Of a stretch of DNA of 64,000 bases, positions 57,746 through 64,000 are shown in pieces (within the stretch, counting starts at the first letter, position 1; each line of letters opens with the position of its first letter). Made by a program: the position numbers and the translations under genes. A model generated the notes under the pieces. That model was not told the DNA's origin, ran no database searches, and saw only the letters and a list, made by a program, of their open reading frames with translations. This stretch comes from an uncultured Collinsella sp. (GTDB lineage Bacteria > Actinomycetota > Coriobacteriia > Coriobacteriales > Coriobacteriaceae), in NCBI GenBank assembly GCA_900542275.1, contig UQMW01000008.1:1-64000 (forward strand), given 5' to 3'.

Positions 57746-57752
57746 TTATACC

Positions 57753-57785
57753 AATGTGGCAAAGGGACAGTCCCTTTGCCACATT
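57753..57785. repeat. Family B palindrome, copy 6
   Basis: AATGTGGCAAAGGGAC and GTCCCTTTGCCACATT are perfect 16-bp arms around one base, with the GGC/GCC variant matched on both arms. It starts 7 bases after the MFS stop codon and lies within the operon, 28 bases before the next start codon. Confidence 0.93.
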
Positions 57786-57813
57786 CGCCAGCCACCAGCA
57801 TTAAGGAGTCGAA

Positions 57814-58854
57814 ATGTCTGAGCTCAACCCCGTCCGCATTGCCGTCATCGGCGCCGGCGCCATGGGCCGCAACCACATCCGCTTTGTCACCGAGGAGCCC
57901 GAGGCCGAGCTCGTCGCCATCGCCGACGCCTTTGAGGGCGCCCGCGCCACGGCCGAGGCCGCCGGCGTGCCGTTCTTTACCGATCCCGCCCAGATGATGG
58001 ACGAGGTCAAGCCCGAGGCCGTCATCATCGCCACCCCCAACGACCTGCACCTGGGCGTTGCTCGCGAGGCCATCAAGCGCAACATCGTGCCGCTGGTCGA
58101 AAAGCCGATCTCCAACGATCTTGAGGATGCCCAGGCCTTCGCCGCCGAGGCCGAGACCGCCGGTGTGCCCGTGCTCGTGGGTCAGCACCGTCGCCACAAC
58201 CCCTTCGTCAACAAGGCCAAGGAGATCATCGAGTCCGGCGAGCTGGGCAAGCTCACCGTGTCGAGCTTCCACTACATGATCTATAAGAACGACGAGTACT
58301 TCGATGTCGAGTGGCGCCGCAAGAAGGGTGCTGGCCCGATCCTGGTCAACCTGGTGCACGACGTCGACCTGCTCCGCTACCTGTTGGGCGAGCCCGTTGC
58401 CGTCCAGGGCATGCAGTCCAGCGCCGCCCGCGGTTTTGAGACCGAGGACTCCGCCGTGGTCAACGTCCGCTTTGCCGATGGCGCGCTCGCGAGCATGACC
58501 ATCTCCGACGCCACCGCCAGCCCCTGGAACTGGGAGGCAACCGCTCGCGAGGATCCGCAGTACCGCCCCTTCGACGCCGACGCCTACTTTATCGGCGGCA
58601 CCAAGGGCGCCCTGTCGCTGCCCCGCCTGCACCAGTTCTCCTACGACGGCGCCTCTAACTGGCACAAGCCGCTGCAGATGGAGATTCCGGCCGTCGACCC
58701 GGCGCTTCCCCACAAGATGCAGCTCAAGCACTTTGTGAAGGTCGTCCGCCGCGAGGTCGAGCCCGTCGTGACGCCGGCCGACAACGTCAAGACGCTCACG
58801 CTTCTCAACGCCGTCAAGGAGGCCGCCGAGACCGGCCAGCTCGTCGAGCTGTAA
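57814..58854 (+). CDS. Gfo/Idh/MocA family oxidoreductase
   Basis: NAD(P)-dependent dehydrogenase of the inositol/glucose-fructose oxidoreductase class, 346 residues. The Rossmann start is IAVIGAGAMGRNHIRF, ATPNDLHLG follows, and the catalytic-site EKPISNDLEDA and GQHRRHNPFV are present; the C-terminal half is the usual beta-sheet domain with NLVHDVDLLRYLLGEP carrying the catalytic His/Asp. It closes the SDR-MFS cluster and is followed by a terminator. Confidence 0.92.
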   Translation: MSELNPVRIAVIGAGAMGRNHIRFVTEEPEAELVAIADAFEGARATAEAAGVPFFTDPAQMMDEVKPEAVIIATPNDLHLGVAREAIKRNIVPLVEKPISNDLEDAQAFAAEAETAGVPVLVGQHRRHNPFVNKAKEIIESGELGKLTVSSFHYMIYKNDEYFDVEWRRKKGAGPILVNLVHDVDLLRYLLGEPVAVQGMQSSAARGFETEDSAVVNVRFADGALASMTISDATASPWNWEATAREDPQYRPFDADAYFIGGTKGALSLPRLHQFSYDGASNWHKPLQMEIPAVDPALPHKMQLKHFVKVVRREVEPVVTPADNVKTLTLLNAVKEAAETGQLVEL

Positions 58855-58927
58855 CGCCTTAAGAGCGGCCGCGACAGAAACCCCATGCCGAGCCCCTCGG
58901 TCCGCCACAAATAAGCCCCTCTTCTTT

Positions 58928-58964
58928 GCCCTGCGAGCAGCCTCATGCCCGCAGGGCATTTTTA
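58928..58964 (+). terminator. Terminator after the oxidoreductase gene
   Basis: GCCCTGCG and CGCAGGGC pair around a 14-base loop, followed by ATTTTTAT on the plus strand. Confidence 0.75.
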
Positions 58965-59019
58965 TGAGGGGGTAGTCTTTCTGGGACGGGGGACTTTTTG
59001 CACCTTAGCTTGATTCGTT

Positions 59020-59181
59020 CGCCACGAAATGTGCCTATCTACTACGTTTAGCCGATCACCCTCAACCATACCGAATTTCGCGAAATAAAAACCGCAGGTA
59101 GACGAGTTGCTAATCTTCGGAAAACCCAGGCATGGTCAGCCCATACGGTTCAAACGTAGTAGATAGGCCGCTTTCGTGGCG
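59020..59181. repeat. Family D element with long terminal inverted repeats, copy 2
   Basis: CGCCACGAAA-TGT-GCCTATCTACTACGTTT at the left end pairs with AAACGTAGTAGATAGGC-CGC-TTTCGTGGCG at the right end: 27 of 30 positions. The 100-base interior shares blocks with 49462-49615. It fills most of the 400-base spacer before tex; a separate 9-bp stem GCCCCAAAA/TTTTGGGGC follows at about 59184-59206. Confidence 0.85.
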
Positions 59182-59262
59182 CGGCCCCAAAACAGTCTTT
59201 TGGGGCGGGTGGTATCCTTGGTAGCCCTGTGCTGCAAACGCACCTTAAACGCAAGGAGTCCC

Positions 59263-61410
59263 ATGGATCTTATCGCCCAGCTCGCCCGCGAGCTCAACCT
59301 TAAGGCCGCCAACGTCGAGGAGGCCGTCAAGCTCATCGACGAGGGCAACACCATCCCATTTATCTCGCGCTACCGCAAGGAAGCCACGGGCGGCATGGAC
59401 GACGTCGCCCTGCGCGCACTCGACGAGCGCCTGTCCTACCTGCGCAATCTTGAGCAGCGTAAAGAGGACGTCATTCTGCTCATCGACGCCCAAGGCAAGC
59501 TCACGCCCGAGCTCGAGGCACAGATCCGCGAGGCCACGCAGCTCCAGCGTGTCGAGGACCTCTACAAGCCCTACCGCAAAAAGCGCATGACCCGCGCGCA
59601 GAAGGCCCGCGAGGCAGGCCTGGAGCCGCTTGCCAACATGATCATCATGCAGGCATCCGCCAAGGGCAGCGCGCTCGACACCGCCGCGGCATACGTTAAC
59701 GAGGAGGCCGGCTTCGACACGCCCGAAAAGGCGCTCGCCGGCGCGGCGGACATCGTGGCCGAGACGGTGGCCGAGGACCCCGAGAACGTCGCCGACCTGC
59801 GCGCCTTTACGCAAAACACCGCCGACATCGTCGTCGAGGCCACCGACCCCGCCGAGAAGACCCCCTACGAGCCGTACTACAGCTATGATGAGCCGCTGCG
59901 TCGCATCCCCAACCACCGTGTGCTGGCTATCGACCGCGGTGAGCGTGAGGGCAAGCTCCGCGTGCGTGTAAACGTCGACGGCGCTGCCGCTACGGCACGC
60001 CTCGGCAGCCGCTGGCCCCGCCGTCAGGGCGTCTTCGCGCCCGTCTTTGACGCCGCCATCGCCGATGGCTACAAGCGCCTCATGGCCCCCTCGCTGGAGC
60101 GCGAGGCCCGCGCCAAACTCACCGTTCGTGCCCAGACCGAGGCCATCAACGTCTTTGCCAAGAATCTCGAGGGCTTGCTCTCGGCGCGCCCCGTGCGCGG
60201 CGCCCGCGTGCTCGCGCTCGATCCGGGCTACCGCACCGGCTGCAAGGTCGCCGTCATGGACGAGACCGGCAAGCTACTCGACCACGGCGTGGTCTATCCC
60301 ACCAAGCCGCGCCACGACGTCGCCGGCACCAAGCGCGAGCTCGCCCGCCTCGTCAAGAAGGACGGCGTCAACACCATCGTCATCGGCAACGGCACCGCCA
60401 GCCGCGAGACCGAGGAAGTCGTCTCGGAGTTCATTACCGAGCAGGCGCCCAGCCTTCGCTACACCATCGTCAACGAGGCGGGCGCGTCGGTGTACTCCGC
60501 CTCCGAGCTCGCGAGCCAGGAGTATCCCGATCTGGATGTCACCGTACGTGGCGCCATGAGCCTGGGCCGCCGTCTGCAAGACCCGCTGGCAGAGCTCGTC
60601 AAGATTCCGCCCCAGTCCATCGGCGTTGGCCAGTACCAGTACGACCTTGACCAGGCCGAGCTTTCGCGCACCCTGGGCCACGTGGTGGAAGACGTCGTCA
60701 ACCGTGTGGGCGTCGACGTCAACACCGCGAGCGCAAGCCTGCTGGGCTACGTGTCGGGCATTACGCCGAGCGTAGCCAAAAACATCGTGGCCTACCGCGA
60801 GGAAAACGGCGCCTTTACCGATCGCCGCCAGCTCAAGAAGGTCCCCAAGCTGGGACCCAAGGCGTACCTCAACGCCGCAGGTTTCCTACGCATCAGCGGC
60901 GGCAAGAACCCGCTTGACGCGACAAGCGTCCACCCCGAGAGCTACGAGGTGGCCACGTCCGTCTTGGAACGCGCCGGCGTGGCGACCAGTGAGCTCAGCC
61001 GCGGCGGCGTGCCCGACATTGAGCACCGCCTGGGCAGTATTTCGGCACTGGCAAGCGACCTGGACTGCGGCACCCTGACGCTCATCGACATTGTCAACGA
61101 GCTCAAGAAGCCCGGTCGCGACCCGCGCGACGACGCGCCCGAGGTGGTCTTTAGCCGCTCGGCGCTTTCCATCGACGATCTGGAGCCCGGCATGGAACTC
61201 AAGGGCACGGTGCGCAACGTTGTGGATTTTGGCGCGTTCGTCGACGTGGGCGTGCACCAGGACGGCCTCGTACACATCTCCAAGCTCGCCAACCGCTTCG
61301 TCAAGCACCCCAGCGACGTGGTGCGCGTCGGCGACACGGTGAAGGTATGGGTAGAAAAGGTCGATCGCGACCGCAAAAAGATCTCCCTCACCATGGTGCG
61401 GGGCAAATAA
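59263..61410 (+). CDS. tex: Tex-family RNA-binding transcription accessory protein
   Basis: Conserved nucleic-acid-binding protein of 715 residues, related to eukaryotic Spt6. The N-terminal helical region has IPFISRYRKEATGGMDD; the YqgF/RuvC-like domain begins at RVLALDPGYRTGCKVAVMD; then helix-hairpin-helix motifs (GYVSGITPSVAKNIVAYREENG, PKLGPKAYLNAAGFLRI), and a C-terminal S1 domain (GMELKGTVRNVVDFGAFVDVGVHQDGLVHIS). AAGGAG precedes the ATG at 59263. Single gene with its own terminator. Confidence 0.96.
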   Translation: MDLIAQLARELNLKAANVEEAVKLIDEGNTIPFISRYRKEATGGMDDVALRALDERLSYLRNLEQRKEDVILLIDAQGKLTPELEAQIREATQLQRVEDLYKPYRKKRMTRAQKAREAGLEPLANMIIMQASAKGSALDTAAAYVNEEAGFDTPEKALAGAADIVAETVAEDPENVADLRAFTQNTADIVVEATDPAEKTPYEPYYSYDEPLRRIPNHRVLAIDRGEREGKLRVRVNVDGAAATARLGSRWPRRQGVFAPVFDAAIADGYKRLMAPSLEREARAKLTVRAQTEAINVFAKNLEGLLSARPVRGARVLALDPGYRTGCKVAVMDETGKLLDHGVVYPTKPRHDVAGTKRELARLVKKDGVNTIVIGNGTASRETEEVVSEFITEQAPSLRYTIVNEAGASVYSASELASQEYPDLDVTVRGAMSLGRRLQDPLAELVKIPPQSIGVGQYQYDLDQAELSRTLGHVVEDVVNRVGVDVNTASASLLGYVSGITPSVAKNIVAYREENGAFTDRRQLKKVPKLGPKAYLNAAGFLRISGGKNPLDATSVHPESYEVATSVLERAGVATSELSRGGVPDIEHRLGSISALASDLDCGTLTLIDIVNELKKPGRDPRDDAPEVVFSRSALSIDDLEPGMELKGTVRNVVDFGAFVDVGVHQDGLVHISKLANRFVKHPSDVVRVGDTVKVWVEKVDRDRKKISLTMVRGK

Positions 61411-61418
61411 GCCGCTGC

Positions 61419-61452
61419 AGGCGCTCGGCGGGCCCCATTCCGCCGAGCGCCT
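61419..61452 (+). terminator. Hairpin after tex
   Basis: AGGCGCTCGGCGG and CCGCCGAGCGCCT are perfect 13-bp arms, followed by CTCCTTCT. The T-run is interrupted but position fits a terminator. Confidence 0.7.
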
Positions 61453-61525
61453 CTCCTTCTAAAACGATTTGGCGATATCCCGAAGTGCGAGACGCCGTTT
61501 CCGCTAATCATCACCTGCAATTTTT

Positions 61526-61694
61526 GAGATATTCGGCCTCGCTGGGCCGCGATAACACTTCTTCAAAGTGCAAGCTCAACAAATAGGCATCAGATATTCC
61601 ACAAACGTCCCATATCTGCACCCGCAGAGGTGCGGTACGGGACGTTTTTCAGCCATATTGGCAATCTTGACGGCACTCTGAGGCCGAATATCTC
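61526..61694. mobile_element. Probable MITE-like insertion with 15-bp terminal inverted repeats
   Basis: GAGATATTCGGCCTC (61526-61540) and GAGGCCGAATATCTC (61680-61694) are perfect inverted repeats 169 bases end to end. Inside, AACGTCCC (61604) pairs with GGGACGTT (to 61646) around a second stem GCACC/GGTGC and ends in TTTTT. There is no coding capacity. It interrupts the accessory-protein-like remnant that starts at 61926. No clear target duplication is visible. Confidence 0.6.
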
Positions 61695-61926
61695 GATTTC
61701 TGTTGGTGGGACACTTATGGGCACGAGCCGCAAAGACCTCGTTTGCCCGGTAGAGCTGTTCAACCACGTCAAGCATGAGATCTTGCATGCGCGGAACAAA
61801 GGATAATCGAAGGGTCTTGGGCGACTTGCGCGTCGCCCCGAACACATAGCCGGCAGGGTCCTTTGCCTTGGCGATGACTGCCAACTCGGGGCCGGATCGT
61901 TTTCGATACTTGATAGATATGGATTA
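61695..61926 (-). pseudogene. Remnant of an Avd-like four-helix-bundle protein gene
   Basis: The minus-strand frame from about 61923 has no ATG but reads KYRKRSGPELAVIAKAKD, then RKSPKTLRLSFVPRMQ and LMLDVVEQLYRANEVF. This is the helix 1-2 pattern of the four-helix-bundle (Avd/bAvd) proteins that accompany reverse transcriptases of diversity-generating retroelements. The similarity ends at about 61700, where the MITE-like repeat begins. A TTG at 61884 is the only start-like codon. I read it as a broken gene; family assignment is from memory of the pattern. Confidence 0.55.
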
Positions 61927-61934
61927 GAAGATCA

Positions 61935-62180
61935 TTAGATTACAGGTTGATCCATAATGCGGAACCGCGTTGTCCACGCGATGCCGTCGGAGCCCACGCC
62001 GCCGTCCGAGGTGACGCCGGCCGCGTAACACGAATCGTCATCCGGCGAACGAAGCCGCCAGTGGCACGCGGCGTTGCCATCCGAGCCCAGCCCCATTACT
62101 GCCCGAGACAGTTGGCGGGGTAGCACTGTCGACCCCCATCGGAATAAAGGTAGCGATTCAGCTCAGGACCTACCGACGGG
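61935..62180 (-). pseudogene. Remnant of a variable C-type-lectin-like (DUF6273-type) protein end
   Basis: On the minus strand one frame gives ACHWRLRSPDDDSCYAAG and VTSDGGVGSDGIAWTT, then a neighbouring frame gives SALWINL and a stop. Intact proteins of this type end in W-W-L-R-S-P, a variable stretch, and V-R-P-A-L-W-I-N-L, so a single frameshift near 61958-61975 would explain the sequence. A third frame upstream reads NRYLYSDGGRQC before a stop at 62096. It lies directly upstream of the Avd-like remnant, the order found in diversity-generating retroelements. No reverse transcriptase or template repeat is seen. Confidence 0.5.
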
Positions 62181-62191
62181 TTCGTGTCGGC

Positions 62192-62264
62192 AGCCCCGGC
62201 CTTTCCTTTGCCTAGCGCGACCCTTGCGAAGCGCGTGAGCGATAGGGAAAGGAAAGGCCGGGGC
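62192..62264. repeat. Long structured inverted repeat after the transaldolase gene
   Basis: GCCCCGGCCTTTCCTTT-G-CCTA pairs with TAGG-G-AAAGGAAAGGCCGGGGC (21 of 22 positions), with an inner GCGC/GCGC stem in the loop. No T-run follows on either strand. It separates transaldolase from the decayed cassette. Confidence 0.85.
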
Positions 62265-62294
62265 GAACAACCCACGATATAGCCAGCGTTCGCG

Positions 62295-62999
62295 TTACGG
62301 CAGAATATGGAAGCCCAGAGCGGCGATATCTTTAGCAAAACCGCGCACGGTGTCGAGCGAGACCTCGTACGGGTCGCGACCGATGTTCTTGCGCTTGGCC
62401 AGGATGCTGTTGGGCACCGTAATGATCTGGCAACCGCAGGCCTCGGCCTGGTAAATGTTGATGAGCTCGCGCGTGGACGCCCACAGGACCTCACAGTTGG
62501 GCTTGGCGGCGGCCTTCTTGACCGACTCCGTCATAAACGGAATGGGATCGACGCCGGTGTCGGCAATGCGGCCGGCAAAGAGCGAGATGATAGACGGCGT
62601 CTCGGCGTCAACGGCCTCGACCATCTCATCGACCTGCGTAGGCGTAAAGATGGTGGTGACGTTGACCTTGATGCCGTCGGCGGAAAGCTTGCGGACCAGC
62701 TCGGCGGTGGACTCGCCCTTGGTGGTCACGCACGGAATTTTGACGTAGACGTTCTCGGCCCAGGTAGCGATCTCGCGGGCCTCGACCTCCATGGTCTCGA
62801 CGTCGTCGGCAAAGACTTCAAACGACACGGACACATCGGTGATGTGGGCCAGGACCTCCTTGGCAAACGCGCGGTAATTCGTCACGCCGCCCTTTTTCAT
62901 AAGGGACGGGTTGGTCGTGAAACCCTGAACGTTGCCGTTCTCGTGCATGTCGAGCATGCCCTCGAGGTTTGCACCGTCAGCGAACACCTTGATTGCCAT
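62295..62999 (-). CDS. Transaldolase / fructose-6-phosphate aldolase family protein
   Basis: Class I aldolase of the small transaldolase subfamily, 234 residues. It starts KVFADGANLEGM, has GFTTNPSLMKKGG, the Schiff-base Lys in VYVKIPCVT, and VNVTTIFTPTQV and SLFAGRIADTGVDP. Size and the short N-terminus match TalC/FSA-like enzymes rather than the 320-residue TalB. The ATG at 62999 has AAAGGAA upstream. Acts in the pentose-phosphate pathway or in aldol cleavage of fructose 6-phosphate; which is not decidable by eye. Confidence 0.9.
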   Translation of the reverse strand: MAIKVFADGANLEGMLDMHENGNVQGFTTNPSLMKKGGVTNYRAFAKEVLAHITDVSVSFEVFADDVETMEVEAREIATWAENVYVKIPCVTTKGESTAELVRKLSADGIKVNVTTIFTPTQVDEMVEAVDAETPSIISLFAGRIADTGVDPIPFMTESVKKAAAKPNCEVLWASTRELINIYQAEACGCQIITVPNSILAKRKNIGRDPYEVSLDTVRGFAKDIAALGFHILP

Positions 63000-63192
63000 C
63001 TGCCTGATTCCTTTCGTTAGCATACGGCCGATAAACTGCTAAACACTTTACCTACGTTTATCAAGGCGTGAGCTGCGGTTTTTTATCTTCTCGGCGAACG
63101 GTATAAACACCTCAGTGTTTGGATTGATAAATCGATTGAGCATGCAAAAGCAAAGAGTCGCAGTTTGAGCAAACGTCAGAAGGCGAGATTCA
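63000..63192 (-). promoter_or_regulatory. Spacer upstream of transaldolase
   Basis: About 190 bases, lower in GC than its flanks, with no gene. It has a 6-4-6 inverted repeat AAACAC/GTGTTT near 63105-63122 and a possible -35 TTGATA near 63063, but no good -10. Confidence 0.35.
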
Positions 63193-64000
63193 TTAGATGA
63201 GGCCAAAATGCTGCATCGCGGTGACGGTGCCGTCGTGTGCGACATCGTCGGTCACGTAGTCGGCGACCGCCTTGACCTCGGGCATGGCGTTGCCCATGGC
63301 CACGGCCGTCTCGACAGCAGCGAGCATGCCCAGGTCGTTGCCAGAATCGCCAAAGCCAAAGGTGCGCACATTTCCCTCGCGGCCCAGATACGCCAGCGCT
63401 CGCGCCACGCCCACGCCCTTGTCGATGCCCTTGGGGCTCAGCTCGCGATTCTGACCACCGGTGTTGCACAGCTCAAAGTTGCGATCGATAAAGCCATCGT
63501 CGTTGGCCACACAAGCCAGGTCGCACGCGTTAATGCACACCTTGCCTACGCGCAGACGGCCGTCGACGCGCATCTGATCAACGTCATGCACCACGCCGGC
63601 GCCTAGCAGAAATGACTGTTCGACACCAACTGGCTCAAGTGAATAGGTGGCACCGTTCGTCTCGAACAACGCCTCGCCGCCCGCCACAGCAATGCGACGC
63701 GCGAGCTCCTCAACAATGTCTTCGTCAATGCAGTCCTCGTGTGCCACGCGGCCCTCGACCTCGAGCGTGGCCCCCGCCATGGCAACGATACCCGCCGGGT
63801 TCAGCGCGCGCAGGCCATCGGCAATCAGCCACAAGGGGCGACCCGTGCAGATAAATGCCTGGTGACCCGCATTGCGCAGGCGACCAAATGCATCGACAAC
63901 GGCCTTCGACGGATGGATTGCATTGAAGTCCTTATCGGTCATATCGTCGGGATCGAACGACGTCAGCGTGCCGTCCACGTCAAAAAAGAGCACGGCGGAA
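63193..64000 (-). CDS. HAD-family (Cof-type) phosphatase, 5' end cut by window
   Basis: Haloacid-dehalogenase phosphatase acting on a sugar phosphate or similar. Motif I is FFDVDGTLTSF, motif II FICTGRP, and motifs III/IV are KGIDKGVGV and GFGDSGNDLGML; a C2-type cap lies between. The Cof-type style and about 268 visible residues fit YbiV/Cof enzymes. The frame continues without stop beyond a GTG at 63993 to the window edge, so the true start is probably outside. Confidence 0.88.
   Translation of the reverse strand, partial: SAVLFFDVDGTLTSFDPDDMTDKDFNAIHPSKAVVDAFGRLRNAGHQAFICTGRPLWLIADGLRALNPAGIVAMAGATLEVEGRVAHEDCIDEDIVEELARRIAVAGGEALFETNGATYSLEPVGVEQSFLLGAGVVHDVDQMRVDGRLRVGKVCINACDLACVANDDGFIDRNFELCNTGGQNRELSPKGIDKGVGVARALAYLGREGNVRTFGFGDSGNDLGMLAAVETAVAMGNAMPEVKAVADYVTDDVAHDGTVTAMQHFGLI

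Noticed and set aside
61576..61884. Intact 102-codon protein gene on the minus strand
   Set aside because: Its last 40 codons lie inside the inverted-repeat element and the only start is a TTG without a ribosome site, so I treat the upstream part as a gene remnant.

Overview
The window looks like chromosomal DNA of a GC-rich, gut-type actinobacterium of the class Coriobacteriia, most likely a Collinsella. This rests on protein style, the gene set (atp operon order with a 64-residue c subunit, heavy PTS use, LCP/MurA wall genes) and the intergenic repeats. It is recognition by eye, not a database result.

Layout. Positions 1-4269 hold most of a ribosomal RNA operon read on the minus strand (16S, tRNA-Ile, tRNA-Ala, truncated 23S). 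Positions 4270-20872 are mostly housekeeping: a phosphohexomutase, a DtxR-type regulator with a homocysteine methyltransferase, divergent peptidase T, an LCP wall-polymer ligase, MurA (TTG start), a complete eight-gene F1Fo ATP synthase operon with an AtpI-like leader gene, uracil phosphoribosyltransferase and glycerol kinase. Positions 20886-33417 hold a threonylcarbamoyl-AMP synthase, a HicAB toxin-antitoxin pair with a palindromic operator over its promoter, PrmC with a large acidic insertion, RF1, an M20 peptidase, an amino-acid ABC importer, an aldose-epimerase-like protein and a LysR regulator.

Positions 33576-38750 form the most unusual metabolic locus: a PTS EIIBC permease, two different neutral-ceramidase-like proteins without signal peptides, and an amidohydrolase, behind a promoter with a perfect 17-bp LysR-type palindrome. 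I infer uptake and cytoplasmic deacylation of an amide-linked, phosphorylated conjugate. Positions 38788-49279 carry two AAA/DUF4143 ATPases, each with its own upstream repeated sites, an MFS exporter, an alpha-glucoside PTS/GH4 locus with an RpiR regulator, a low-molecular-weight tyrosine phosphatase, and pyridoxamine kinase. Positions 49761-54095 are a MarR-regulated heterodimeric ABC exporter. Positions 54429-58854 are a LysR/SDR/MFS/Gfo-Idh-MocA catabolic cluster. Tex, a decayed region resembling a diversity-generating retroelement cassette (accessory-protein and variable-protein remnants), transaldolase and a HAD phosphatase close the window.

The intergenic DNA is unusually rich in palindromic repeats. 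Family A (about 158 bp, three full copies plus one solo hairpin) has three nested stems with compensatory changes between copies and abuts stop codons. Family B is a 31-35 bp palindrome (six copies) with base-paired variation. Family C is a 65-bp element (three copies) found beside B. Family D is a roughly 160-bp element with long terminal inverted repeats. Several unique long perfect hairpins are also present. Together these look like small non-autonomous mobile or structured-RNA families used as 3' ends of genes.
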